A DNA stretch of 64,000 nucleotides. Origin: Streptomyces malachitofuscus. GTDB lineage: Bacteria; Actinomycetota; Actinomycetes; Streptomycetales; Streptomycetaceae. This document shows positions 19,345 to 27,145 of this stretch, piece by piece (position 1 is the stretch's first letter; every line of letters begins with the position of its first letter). Both the position numbers and the translations under genes were made by a program. The stretch lies in NCBI RefSeq assembly GCF_014650055.1, contig NZ_BMUF01000013.1, forward strand, positions 186,001 to 250,000. Direction: 5' to 3'. The notes beneath the pieces were generated by a model that made no database searches, had not been told where the DNA came from, and saw nothing but the letters and a program-made list of their open reading frames with translations.

Positions 19345-19764
19345 GTGACGACCGCAGGACCGCCCGTGAAGGGCCGCTCCACCCGGCAGCGTGCCGCCGT
19401 GGCGGCGTGCCTTCAGGAGGTCGACGAGTTCCGCAGCGCGCAGGAGCTCCACGACATGCTCAAGCACAAGGGCGACTCGGTCGGGCTCACCACGGTCTAC
19501 CGCACGCTGCAGTCCCTCGCCGACGCGGGCGAGGTCGACGTCCTGCGCACCGCCGACGGCGAGTCCGTCTACCGCCGCTGCTCCACCGGCGACCATCACC
19601 ACCACCTGGTCTGCCGCAGCTGCGGCAAGGCGGTCGAGGTCGAGGGCCCGGCGGTCGAGAAGTGGGCCGAGGCCATCGCAGCGGAACACGGCTACGTCAA
19701 CGTGGCTCACACGGTGGAGATCTTCGGCACGTGCGCGGAGTGCGCGGAGGCGGCGAAGGGCTGA
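19345..19764 (+). CDS. zur: zinc uptake regulator Zur (Fur family)
   Basis: Zinc-sensing repressor of 139 residues, the size of the characterised S. coelicolor Zur. The N-terminal winged helix (about 10-75) contains VGLTTVYRTLQSLADAGEVD. The dimer domain shows Cys79, the His cluster 84-87, structural-zinc pairs Cys90/Cys93 and Cys130/Cys133, and further histidines at 115 and 122. GTG at 19345 is preceded by GAGGAGG. The gene closes the znuACB operon, so zinc-loaded Zur should repress its own operon through the box at 16586-16600. Confidence 0.96.
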   Translation: MTTAGPPVKGRSTRQRAAVAACLQEVDEFRSAQELHDMLKHKGDSVGLTTVYRTLQSLADAGEVDVLRTADGESVYRRCSTGDHHHHLVCRSCGKAVEVEGPAVEKWAEAIAAEHGYVNVAHTVEIFGTCAECAEAAKG

Positions 19765-19777
19765 GCCCTTCGCCGCC
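19749..19777 (+). terminator. zur terminator overlapping the stop codon
   Basis: Perfect 13-bp arms (19749-19761 and 19765-19777) with the TGA stop codon as the 3-nt loop, followed by TTTT. The stem therefore encodes the last four residues of Zur. A short stem CCTCCC/GGGAGG follows at about 19787-19810. Confidence 0.85.
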
Positions 19778-19940
19778 TTTTCGCCGCCTCCCGGCTCCGG
19801 GGGGAGGCACCCGACGGTCGCATGTCGACAGGATCCCGGACCGGTCGGCGTCGGCGGCGGTGAGTCGTGCGGCCACGGCTCACGCCCGTCACACCGAGGT
19901 CATCTCCGTCCGGGAACCGGGTCGGCCCGGTCCGCTCCGG

Positions 19941-20366
19941 TCAGAGGATGTTCAGGGTCCTCGTGACAGTGGCGCCCGGCGGACGGGTCAGCTGGAAGTC
20001 CACCACCTTGGTCTCCTCCAGCCCGTCCTCGGTGCTCGTGCACGTGAGCGTGGCGGTCGCGTTGTCACCCGCACCCGCGCTCACCGGGTTGAGGGACAGC
20101 TGCGAGTAGAGGGCCCGGGGCGTGGCCGCGTTGATCGCCGTGCTGTTGGACGCCCGGCTCGACTCGACCGACAGTGCGGTCGGCACGAACTCGGAGCCGA
20201 AACTGGCGCAGCTGACGGTTCCCCTGAGGACCACCGTCGGATTCTGCGGGTTGGCCGAGGCTGCCGTGGCCGCGGCCACGGGGAAGGCCAGCGCCAGCGC
20301 GAACACGCTCGCCATGGCTCCCTGTGACATCTTCTTCTTCCTCGCGTTTGTGAAGCGAACGGCCAT
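19941..20366 (-). CDS. secreted protein with one likely disulfide, function unknown
   Basis: 141-residue exported protein that I do not recognise. The basic start MAVRFTNARKKK is followed by a hydrophobic core (about 17-34) and a cleavage site near ATAASA-NP (about residue 38). The mature domain is about 100 residues, beta-rich and Ser/Thr/Asn-rich, with two cysteines (53 and one near 109, in LTCTSTEDG), suggesting a small disulfide-stabilised beta-sandwich. The ATG at 20366 has GGAGG six bases upstream. It is monocistronic and converges on zur. The longer in-frame reading to 20633 is rejected because it would bury the signal peptide. Confidence 0.75.
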   Translation of the reverse strand: MAVRFTNARKKKMSQGAMASVFALALAFPVAAATAASANPQNPTVVLRGTVSCASFGSEFVPTALSVESSRASNSTAINAATPRALYSQLSLNPVSAGAGDNATATLTCTSTEDGLEETKVVDFQLTRPPGATVTRTLNIL

Positions 20367-20830
20367 GACAGCCTCCAAGCGTGGATGATGAAGGGGTAGG
20401 AGGATCCGCACCGGGAGGACTCGGCTTCGGCCTGCGTCCCGTCTCCCGGGCATCGGAGGACCCTCGATTTCCACCATTGCGCAGCTCTTCCCCGAGTGCA
20501 AAAGATGGCTCCGGACCGGGCTGAACGATGAACGGTCAAGCACTTTGGGGGTTCCGTCCGACGTGGCAGCGGATGGTTGCCGGATCACACAAGTCACTGA
20601 TGATCGAGTCCACTTGACCGCCCCGGGACCCACCAGCCGGGCCGACCGCGGGAGGCCCCGGCCACTCTCCGGGGCGCCCTCTTCTCCCCTCCCCGACAGC
20701 CCTGTTCATGCCTTCTGAGCCCACCAGGGCTCCCTGTCAACGAAGTTGGCAGGGAGCGAGCGTCACGTCCGTACGGGACAACGCTCCGGTGGACGCGGGC
20801 GGCGGGCCGTAGGACTCACGGCGACCGGCG
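20367..20830. other. 464-bp intergenic region between secreted protein and uppS
   Basis: Contains the promoter region of the minus-strand secreted-protein gene (AT-richer stretch around 20485-20620) and, near its right end, the uppS terminator. I see no supported ORF, RNA gene or repeat family in the rest. Confidence 0.5.
20730..20756. terminator. hairpin terminator downstream of uppS
   Basis: Twelve-pair stem CTCCCTGTCAAC (20730-20741) / GTTGGCAGGGAG (20745-20756) with one G-T pair and a GAA loop, 75 bp past the uppS stop. Confidence 0.75.
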
Positions 20831-21682
20831 TCAGGACTCCGTCGTACGGCCCTTCATCGCCGCCTCCATGGCGGCCAGTTCCTCGTTGGGGACGGCGCCC
20901 CCGAAGCGGCGGTCGCGGGAGGCGTACTCGACGCAGGCTCGCCACAGGTCACGCCGGTCGAAGTCCGGCCACAGCACGTCCTGGAAGACCATCTCGGCGT
21001 AGGCGCTCTGCCACAGCAGATAGTTGGACGTACGCTGCTCACCGCTCGGCCGCAGGAACAGGTCCACGTCCGGCATGTCCGGGTAGTACATGTACTTCTG
21101 CAGCGTCTTCTCGGTCACCTTCGCCGGGTCGAGCCGCCCCGCCTTCACGTCCTCGGCCAGCGCCTGCGCGGCATCGGCGATCTCCGCGCGCCCGCCGTAG
21201 TTCATGCAGAAGTACAGCGTCAGCCGGTCGTTGTCCTTCGTCTGCTCCTGGGCGATCTGCAGCTCCTTGGCCACCGACTTCCACAGCTTGGGCATCCGCC
21301 CGACCCACCGCACGCGGATCCCGAGCTCGTCCAGCTGGTCACGGGTCTTGCGGATGAAGTCCCGGTTGAAGTTCATCAGGAAGCGCACCTCGTCCGGCGA
21401 GCGCTTCCAGTTCTCGGTGGAGAAGGCGTACAGCGAGATCGCCCCGACGCCCATCTCGACCGCACCCTGGAGCACGTCCAGCACCCGCTCGGCACCGACC
21501 TTGTGCCCCTCGGTGCGCGGCAGCCCGCGCTCCTTCGCCCAGCGCCCGTTGCCGTCCATGACGATCGCCACATGGTTCGGGACCAGCTCACCGGGGAGCT
21601 TCGGCGGCCGCGCGCCCGACGGATGCGGTTCCGGCGTCCTGTACTCCCGGCGCTGACGCCCCAGGAACCCGCGTACGACCAT
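20831..21682 (-). CDS. uppS: isoprenyl (undecaprenyl) diphosphate synthase
   Basis: Cis-prenyltransferase that condenses isopentenyl diphosphates into the long-chain lipid carrier used for peptidoglycan and other envelope polymers; cytoplasmic/membrane-associated. The 283-residue protein has the catalytic MDGNGRWA motif with Asp43, the conserved STENWKRS, YFCMNYGGRAEI, and the C-terminal DLFLRPSGEQRTSN...LLW signature with the Mg-binding acidic end. Thirty Pro/Arg-rich residues precede the core, as in actinobacterial members. It follows recO on the same strand with a 36-bp gap, an arrangement conserved in Streptomyces. Confidence 0.96.
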   Translation of the reverse strand: MVVRGFLGRQRREYRTPEPHPSGARPPKLPGELVPNHVAIVMDGNGRWAKERGLPRTEGHKVGAERVLDVLQGAVEMGVGAISLYAFSTENWKRSPDEVRFLMNFNRDFIRKTRDQLDELGIRVRWVGRMPKLWKSVAKELQIAQEQTKDNDRLTLYFCMNYGGRAEIADAAQALAEDVKAGRLDPAKVTEKTLQKYMYYPDMPDVDLFLRPSGEQRTSNYLLWQSAYAEMVFQDVLWPDFDRRDLWRACVEYASRDRRFGGAVPNEELAAMEAAMKGRTTES

Positions 21683-21718
21683 GTGCCTCTCGTCTCCTCT
21701 GGCTGTTCGCTGCGCGCG

Positions 21719-22465
21719 TCACTTCTCGACGTACCGGAGCGAGCGCAGCCCGCGCTCCAGATGCCAGTGCAGGTAGGCGGAGACCAACCCGCTCCCCTCC
21801 CGGACGTACCGCGCCTCGCACGCGTCCGCCGTCTCCCAGTCTCCCGTAAGCAGCGCTCCGAGGAGTTCCAGGGCCTGCGGCGAGGGTACGACGCTGCCGG
21901 GCACCCGGCAGTCGGGGCAGATGGAGCCGCCCGACGCGACCGAGAAGAACCGGTTGGGCCCGGGCATCCCGCACTTCGCACAGTCCGTGAAGCTCGGCGC
22001 GTACCCGTTCACGGCGAGGGAGCGCAGCAGGAACGCGTCGAGCACGAGATGCGGCGCGTGCTCACCCCGGGCAAGGGTCCGCAGCGCGCCCACCAGCAGC
22101 AGATACTGCTGCACCGCCGGCTCGCCCTCGTGGTCGGTGAACCGCTCCGCCGTCTCCAGCATGGCCGTCCCGGCGGTGTAGCGGGCGTAGTCCGTCACGA
22201 TCCCGCCGCCGTACGGCGCGATCGTCTCGCTCTGCGTGCACAGCGGCAGGCCGCGCCCGATCAGGTCGCTCCCCTTCGAGAAGAACTGCACGTCCACGTG
22301 CGAGAACGGCTCGAGGCGCGCACCGAACTTCGACTTCGTCCGGCGCACGCCCCTCGCCACAGCGCGTACCCGCCCGTGACCGCGCGTGAGCAGGGTGATG
22401 ATCCGGTCCGCCTCACCCAGCTTCTGGGTGCGCAGCACGATGCCGTCGTCGCGGAACAGACTCAT
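21719..22465 (-). CDS. recO: DNA repair protein RecO
   Basis: Recombination mediator that helps load RecA on SSB-coated single-stranded DNA. The 248-residue protein begins MSLFRDDGIVLRTQKLGEAD, which opens the N-terminal OB-fold, followed by GHGRVRAVARGVRRTKSKFG, a helical domain and a four-cysteine zinc motif CAKC...CPDC. Length is normal. I prefer the ATG at 22465; one nine bases upstream (22474) is also in frame. It is the upstream gene of the recO-uppS pair. Confidence 0.95.
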   Translation of the reverse strand: MSLFRDDGIVLRTQKLGEADRIITLLTRGHGRVRAVARGVRRTKSKFGARLEPFSHVDVQFFSKGSDLIGRGLPLCTQSETIAPYGGGIVTDYARYTAGTAMLETAERFTDHEGEPAVQQYLLLVGALRTLARGEHAPHLVLDAFLLRSLAVNGYAPSFTDCAKCGMPGPNRFFSVASGGSICPDCRVPGSVVPSPQALELLGALLTGDWETADACEARYVREGSGLVSAYLHWHLERGLRSLRYVEK

Positions 22466-22486
22466 GGCACCCATTGTCGCCTACGT

Positions 22487-22702
22487 TCACGGCACCTCTC
22501 CGCGACTGCGGGCATTGGCGTACGCCGTCGCCGCGCGCAGCCGCTCGGCGACGGTCGCCTGCCGTACGACCTCGGGGTCGGCGTCCCACTCCCTGCCGCC
22601 GCCGTACGGTCTCAGCTGAACATAGGGCCCCTCATGCCCCATGACGATGCCGATCCGCTCGGTCCCGGTGTCCACGACGTACGCGCCGACGGGCGGCTTC
22701 AC
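22487..22702 (-). CDS. small conserved Streptomyces protein (71 aa), function unknown
   Basis: 71-residue protein starting with GTG at 22702: VKPPVGAYVVDTGTERIGIV, then MGHEGPYVQLRPYGGGREW and DADPEVV. A small beta-rich fold is likely from the alternating hydrophobic strands and the Gly triplet. The pattern (VVD...GVVMG...GPYVQLRPPGGGREWDA) is one I know from many small Streptomyces proteins encoded next to HTH-DUF5753 regulators, with no assigned function. It is translationally coupled to the upstream 68-residue ORF (GTGA overlap). No signal peptide. Confidence 0.7.
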   Translation of the reverse strand: MKPPVGAYVVDTGTERIGIVMGHEGPYVQLRPYGGGREWDADPEVVRQATVAERLRAATAYANARSRGEVP

Positions 22703-22905
22703 CGCAGCACCGCCGCGATGAGCCTCGCGGTCGCCACGGAACACCGCCCCAGTTCCACGAGCGGACAGGGCGCCTCCCGCGCAAGACTCACCGGGTCCAG
22801 ACCCAGTGACGGCAGTGAAATTCCGGCCTTCGCGAGTGCCGCCCGCAATTCCTTCACCACTTCCTCCGCTTCTTCGACGCAGGGCGCCGCGTGTCGTGCC
22901 GTCAA
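22699..22905 (-). CDS. small conserved protein (68 aa) divergent from XRE regulator
   Basis: 68-residue, mostly helical protein: a long helix VEEAEEVVKELRAALAKAG, then ISLPSLGLDPVSLAREAP and PLVELGRCSVATARLIAAVL. Like its overlapping partner, it resembles small Streptomyces proteins found beside HTH/DUF397 loci; no biochemical function is known to me. It is divergently oriented from the XRE gene across a 117-bp region, so the two transcription units probably share control elements. It could be a partner or modulator of the regulator (inference). Confidence 0.7.
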   Translation of the reverse strand: MTARHAAPCVEEAEEVVKELRAALAKAGISLPSLGLDPVSLAREAPCPLVELGRCSVATARLIAAVLR

Positions 22906-23022
22906 GCTGATTCCCTTCCCTCTCGAGTTTCACTCTTCGTATCCCCACAGTGACGGTGAGTGTCTACACTTCGGAAGAGGTTTGCGCCCTACAAGTCCGG
23001 GGCTGCACAAAGGGGTTGATCA

Positions 23023-23856
23023 ATGGCCAACGGTTCGCGCCAAGCGGCGTGGGAGTTCTTCCGGGCGGAACTGAAGCGACGCCGGGAGGACGCGGGGTTC
23101 ACGCAGGTGGAGCTGGGGACGAGGGTCTTCGTCTCCGGCGGCTACATCGGCCAGTTCGAACAGGCCATTCGCAAGCCGCAATTGGATGTCGCCCAACGGA
23201 TCGACGAGGCACTGCAAACCGACGGTATTTTCGAGCGGATGTGGCGCAAGCTCATCAAGGAGCAGACCTATACGGAGTACTTCGCGCACGCGGCCGAGTT
23301 GGAGCGGCTGGCCACAGAAATCTGTGAGTACGCGCCGGCCGTGGTCCCGGGGCTCCTGCAAACGCGGGAGTACGCGCAGGCGATGTTTCTGGCGGGGAAT
23401 CCACTCGCCACCGACGAGTACATCGAGGAGCTGATCAAAGGACGCCTGGAACGGACGCGGGTCCTCAAGGACGCTACGAGGCCCATGTATTGGGTTGTTC
23501 TCCACGAAACAGCGCTGCGCGTCCCCGTGGGCGGTCCGGCTGTCATGGCGCACCAGCTCGACCACATCGCGGCCATGATGCGCCAGCGCAAGGTGCTGCT
23601 ACAGGTGCTCCCGATCTCCGCAGGGGCGCACCCGGCCATGGGCAAGATGATGAAGCTCATGGAGTTCGAGGACGCACCACCAACCGTCTATACAGAGGGC
23701 GTGTTTTCGGGCAGCCTGCTGGACGAACCGGCGCTGGTGAAGCGAATCCAGGCGTCTTACGATCACATCAGGGCCGCCGCACTGTCATGGGAGGCGTCCC
23801 TTCCCTTGATCGAGTCGGCTGCGGAGGACTACAGACAATGCGCGAGTGCGACCTGA
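23023..23856 (+). CDS. XRE-type HTH regulator with DUF5753
   Basis: 277-residue regulator. The N-terminal Cro/C1-type HTH (about 12-68) reads LKRRREDAGFTQVELGTRVF, followed by SGGYIGQFEQAIRKPQ. From about 90 onward comes the DUF5753 domain, recognisable by VVPGLLQTREYAQAMF, an RTR...RP motif, HETALR, MAHQLDH and a late VYTEG/LVKRIQASYDHIRAAAL. The start is ATG at 23023 with AAAGGGG about 10 bp upstream. It overlaps the DUF397 gene by 19 bp. GC content and codon use are visibly lower than in flanking genes (for example ATT, CAA, ACA codons), suggesting later acquisition. Such pairs affect differentiation and antibiotic production in Streptomyces. Confidence 0.93.
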   Translation: MANGSRQAAWEFFRAELKRRREDAGFTQVELGTRVFVSGGYIGQFEQAIRKPQLDVAQRIDEALQTDGIFERMWRKLIKEQTYTEYFAHAAELERLATEICEYAPAVVPGLLQTREYAQAMFLAGNPLATDEYIEELIKGRLERTRVLKDATRPMYWVVLHETALRVPVGGPAVMAHQLDHIAAMMRQRKVLLQVLPISAGAHPAMGKMMKLMEFEDAPPTVYTEGVFSGSLLDEPALVKRIQASYDHIRAAALSWEASLPLIESAAEDYRQCASAT

Positions 23857-24047
23857 GCAACGCTCACTGGCATAAGAGCACTCACAGCGGCGGCGACGGC
23901 GGCGAGGACTGCGTCGAAGTCGCCTCGGGACTCCCCGGCGTCGTCCCCGTCCGGGACAGCAAGCTGGACGCCACCGCCGGTCCCGTGATCGTCGTCGGGT
24001 CGGCGGCCTGGACGGCGTTCATACGTACCGTCGGCGCCACGGTCTGA
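23838..24047 (+). CDS. DUF397 protein, partner of the XRE-DUF5753 regulator
   Basis: 69-residue DUF397 protein: LSNAHWHKSTHSGGDGGEDC, then VEVASGLPGVVPVRDSKLD and a final WTAFIRTV. These are the family landmarks (W.KSS.S...CVEVA.......VRDSK.P.G....W..F). The ATG at 23838 lies inside the end of the regulator gene, so the two are coupled. From published Streptomyces pairs, DUF397 proteins act together with the HTH partner, with toxin/antitoxin-like behaviour proposed; which component is active here is unknown. Confidence 0.9.
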   Translation: MRECDLSNAHWHKSTHSGGDGGEDCVEVASGLPGVVPVRDSKLDATAGPVIVVGSAAWTAFIRTVGATV

Positions 24048-24173
24048 ACTCGCCCCTTCCCGGACGTACGCCCCTCGCCGGACCCCCTTTCGGGCTTGCG
24101 CCTGATGCCCCGGGCGGTCCGGTGCGCGAGAGTCTCCGTATCCGTACGGAACCCGCGTAGGAAGGAACACGCC

Positions 24174-24650
24174 ATGTCGTACCCGGAGCCGCGCTACCTG
24201 GGCGAGAAGGGCGAGGTCAACGCCCTCTTCAGAGGTGCCGGGACCCCGCCCGACCTGGTCTCGCCGAACGGCGCGACCCACTACGTCGCCACTCACGAGA
24301 GCACCGGCGGTGAGTTCGGGCTCTACAAGGTGGACATGGGCCCCAAGGCCCCCGGCCCCAAGACCCATTTCCACCGGTCCATCTCCGAGTCCTTCTACGT
24401 CCTCTCGGGCGAGGTCAGCCTCTACGACGGCGAGCGCTGGATCACCGGCCGCCAAGGCGACTTCCTGTACGTGCCGGTAGGCGGACTGCACGCCTTCAAG
24501 AACGACTCCGACGACCCCGTGTCGATGCTGCTGCTCTTCGCACCGGGCGCGCCGCGCGAGGAGTACTTCGAACGCGTCGCCGAGTTCGCGCAGCGCGGCG
24601 GGGAGGAACTGCGCGAATTCCAGGTGCGGCACGACAGCTACTTCATCTGA
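24174..24650 (+). CDS. cupin-domain protein
   Basis: 158-residue single-cupin beta-barrel protein. Metal-binding motif 1 is visible as KTHFHRSISESFYVLSGEV (His, His, Glu) and motif 2 as GDFLYVPVGGLHAFKND (His). The ATG at 24174 follows GAAGGAA. Its substrate is unknown; many such proteins are small metal-dependent isomerases, dioxygenases or sugar-binding sensors. It stands alone between the DUF397 gene and the secreted peptidase, with promoter space on its left. Confidence 0.85.
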   Translation: MSYPEPRYLGEKGEVNALFRGAGTPPDLVSPNGATHYVATHESTGGEFGLYKVDMGPKAPGPKTHFHRSISESFYVLSGEVSLYDGERWITGRQGDFLYVPVGGLHAFKNDSDDPVSMLLLFAPGAPREEYFERVAEFAQRGGEELREFQVRHDSYFI

Positions 24651-24744
24651 TGCCCGCCCCCGGCCGGTCCTCGGGTAAACCCCCGTAGAAACACGGCCGT
24701 TGCCCGGATGTGGGCATCGGCGCGCCGGCGCGAGGCTCGTACGC

Positions 24745-26238
24745 ATGTCATCGACGACGCGTCACCTCGCCCTCACCGCCGTGCCCGCCGCCCTCCTCGT
24801 GGCCCTGCTCCCGCCCCTGACGGCGGACGCCGTGCCCGGCCGCCCGGCGGGGCCGTCCCTGTCCTGGGCGCCCTGCGAGGAAGCGGCGGGCGTGGACCCC
24901 CGTCAGCAGTGCGCAACCCTCCGGGTCCCCATGGACCACGCCGACCCCGGCGGCGAGCAGATCTCCCTCGCGCTGTCGCGGATCCCCGCCGAGGACGACC
25001 GGGACCGGCGAGGCGTCCTGTTCCTCATCCCGGGCGGGCCGGGCGGCTCCAGCCTCGACGATCCGTCCGGCAAGGGGCAGAAGCTGCCGCAGGAGGTGCG
25101 CGACCAGTACGACCTCATCGGGTTCGCGCCCCGCGGCCTCGCCCCGTCCACCTCCGTCGGCTGCGGACTGGAGCACGCCGACCTCGCCCAGACCAAGCTG
25201 CGCCCCTGGCCCGCCCCGGACGGTTCCGTCGACGCGAACATGGCCACCGCCGAGCGCATGGCGCAGGCCTGCGTACGCAACGGCGGTGAGCTGATCCGGC
25301 ACCTGAGCACCCGCGACAACGCCCGCGACCTCGACCGCGTCCGGGCGGCGCTGGGCGAGCGGAAGATCTCCGCGTGGGGCGTCTCGTACGGGACGTACGT
25401 CGGAGCGGTGTACAGCCAGATGTTCCCGCACCGCACGGACCGGATCGTGCTGGACAGCAATGACGACCCCGACCCCGCGCGGGTGGCCCGTGCCTGGCTC
25501 GCCGGACACGAGCAGGGCGTGGAGGACGTCTTCCCGCACTTCGCTGCGTGGGCGTCGGCGCCCGGCAACCCGGACCGGGTGGCGCGGACGGCCGCCGAGG
25601 TGCGCCCCCGGTTCCTGCGGCTCGCCGCCCGCCTGGACCGTGAGCCGATCCCCTGGCCGGGCGCCAACCCCGCGGAACTCAACGGCAACGTGCTGCGCCA
25701 GACCATGCTGGACAGCCTCTACCGGCCCAGCCGTTACCCGACCCTTGCGCAGCTGATGCGGGCCGCCGAGCGGGGCACCGTGCCGCCCGCGCCGGCCACT
25801 CCGCCGGAGTCCGTGCTGCAGAACGTCACCGCCGTCGGCGCGGGGACGCTCTGCAACGACGTGGCCTGGCCCCGGTCGGCAGCGGTGTACGCGAAGGGCG
25901 TGGCCGAGAGCCGCGCGAAGTACCCGCTCACCGCCGGGATGCCCCGCAACGCCATGCTGTGCGCGGCCTGGCCGTACCCGCCCCGCGAGGCCCCGGTACG
26001 GATCACCGGCCGGGGCCCGTCCAACATCCTCCTCGTCCAGAACGAGCGGGACGTCGCCACACCCCTCGGCGGTGCGCTCAAGCTGCGTGAGGCGTTGGGC
26101 CGCCGGGCGGTCATGGTCACGGTGAACTCCACCGGCCACGACGCCTACCTCGCCGACGGCAACGAGTGCGGCGACGGCACGGTCTCCCGCTTCCTGTCCA
26201 CCGGCGAACGCCCCCGACGGGACGTGTACTGCCGTTGA
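24745..26238 (+). CDS. secreted alpha/beta-hydrolase peptidase (tripeptidyl aminopeptidase-like)
   Basis: 497-residue exported serine peptidase. A signal peptide (1-about 27, MSSTTRHLALTAVPAALLVA) precedes the alpha/beta-hydrolase fold. The oxyanion region is LIPGGPGGSS, the nucleophile elbow GVSYG has Ser214, and the C-terminal TAP-like domain carries Asp436 (NERDVATP) and His465 (GHDAYL), completing the triad; CGDG and CR near the end suggest a disulfide. The family releases N-terminal peptides from extracellular proteins during growth on protein. I chose ATG at 24745 since it starts the signal peptide; the preceding 15 codons read as noise. Confidence 0.92.
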   Translation: MSSTTRHLALTAVPAALLVALLPPLTADAVPGRPAGPSLSWAPCEEAAGVDPRQQCATLRVPMDHADPGGEQISLALSRIPAEDDRDRRGVLFLIPGGPGGSSLDDPSGKGQKLPQEVRDQYDLIGFAPRGLAPSTSVGCGLEHADLAQTKLRPWPAPDGSVDANMATAERMAQACVRNGGELIRHLSTRDNARDLDRVRAALGERKISAWGVSYGTYVGAVYSQMFPHRTDRIVLDSNDDPDPARVARAWLAGHEQGVEDVFPHFAAWASAPGNPDRVARTAAEVRPRFLRLAARLDREPIPWPGANPAELNGNVLRQTMLDSLYRPSRYPTLAQLMRAAERGTVPPAPATPPESVLQNVTAVGAGTLCNDVAWPRSAAVYAKGVAESRAKYPLTAGMPRNAMLCAAWPYPPREAPVRITGRGPSNILLVQNERDVATPLGGALKLREALGRRAVMVTVNSTGHDAYLADGNECGDGTVSRFLSTGERPRRDVYCR

Positions 26239-26262
26239 CCGCCGAACGCCCGGTACGGAAGC

Positions 26263-26451
26263 TCAGGGGGCCAGGGCCGGTGTCCTGGGGGAGGTGGCCA
26301 GGCGCAGGCCGAGGTCGACCAGGGTCCAGCCGAGGCGGGTGCGGAGGGGCCGCGGGCGCACGGCCGGGGCGGCGAGACGATAGGCGTCGGCGTACGCGCG
26401 GAGTTCGGCCGCGCGGGCGTGGTGCAGGGCGAGATGGGTCTCCGGATGCAT
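26263..26451 (-). CDS. small hypothetical protein (62 aa) downstream of ArsR-type regulator
   Basis: 62-residue helical, Ala/Arg/Leu-rich protein: MHPETHLALHHARAAELRAY, then ADAYRLA and RLGWTLVDLGLRLA. The N-terminal LHHARAAELRA pattern recurs in small Streptomyces proteins of unknown role. GAGAGG lies seven bases before the ATG. It starts 11 bp after the ArsR-type gene and is therefore probably cotranscribed with it. No domain is recognised and no function is proposed. Confidence 0.6.
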   Translation of the reverse strand: MHPETHLALHHARAAELRAYADAYRLAAPAVRPRPLRTRLGWTLVDLGLRLATSPRTPALAP

Positions 26452-26462
26452 CGGGCAACCTC

Positions 26463-27071
26463 TCAGTCCGTACGAATGGGGAAGACGTGGGTGTGGACGC
26501 GCACCTGCTCGGTGTCCGGGTCTCCGGCGTCGGAGGCCTTGGCCCGGTAGCTCTCCAGCAGCTCTTGCATCTTCTGTGTCAGTTCGTCCGCGAGCTCGGG
26601 TGTGAGTCGCAGCGTCCAGTCGCTCAAGTCCCAGGCGCCACGCCACTGTTCGGGCCAGTCGCCGAGTGTGCCCAGCCAGGTCGCGACCTCCCTGGTGTGC
26701 TGGTTGGCGACCTCGTGGAGGAAGAGGTCGGCGGCCCCCCGGACCTCGGGATCTCCGTCCATGGCCAGGGCACCGTCGAACAGCAAGCCGTCGTGGGCCG
26801 CCTTCCACCACCGCTCCCGCCCCTTGCCGTGCTCCGGCGCGTCCTCCACGAACCCGTGGGCGGCGAGCTGGCGCAGGTGGTAGCTGGTGGCCCCGCTGGA
26901 CTCGCCCAGCTTCGCGGCCAGTTGGGAGGCGGTGGCCGGTCCGCCGCGCCGCAGGGCGTTCAGCAACTGCATGCGCAGGGGATGCGCGAGTCCGCGCAGA
27001 GAGCGGGCGTCGAGGTTGTGCAGCGTGGGGTCACGCGGGTCCCGGGGGCCCGCGGATCGAGGCTCGTCCAT
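26463..27071 (-). CDS. ArsR-type winged-helix transcriptional regulator
   Basis: 202-residue regulator. An N-terminal winged helix (about 20-100): SLRGLAHPLRMQLLNALRRG, then GPATASQLAAKLGESSGATS and YHLRQLAAHGFVED. The C-terminal ~100 residues form a helical domain seen in the ArsR/DUF2087-like proteins of Streptomyces that control adjacent exporters or enzymes; no Cys metal site is visible, so a metal sensor is unlikely. Just upstream is a perfect 17-bp inverted repeat (27091-27132) that is probably its autoregulatory operator. No exporter is adjacent here. Confidence 0.88.
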   Translation of the reverse strand: MDEPRSAGPRDPRDPTLHNLDARSLRGLAHPLRMQLLNALRRGGPATASQLAAKLGESSGATSYHLRQLAAHGFVEDAPEHGKGRERWWKAAHDGLLFDGALAMDGDPEVRGAADLFLHEVANQHTREVATWLGTLGDWPEQWRGAWDLSDWTLRLTPELADELTQKMQELLESYRAKASDAGDPDTEQVRVHTHVFPIRTD

Positions 27072-27090
27072 GACTCCAAAGATAACTATG

Positions 27091-27132
27091 CAAAGAACCC
27101 GTTGCAAGGGTCTCTTTGCAACGGGTTCTTTG
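27091..27132. promoter_or_regulatory. 17-bp perfect inverted repeat, probable ArsR-type operator
   Basis: Arms CAAAGAACCCGTTGCAA (27091-27107) and TTGCAACGGGTTCTTTG (27116-27132), spacer GGGTCTCT. It is AT-rich and 20 bp upstream of the ArsR-type start codon. Nested TGCAAAGA/TCTTTGCA elements are also present. It could additionally terminate the upstream gene, whose stop is at 27146. Confidence 0.75.
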
Positions 27133-27145
27133 TACAGCCGCCGTG

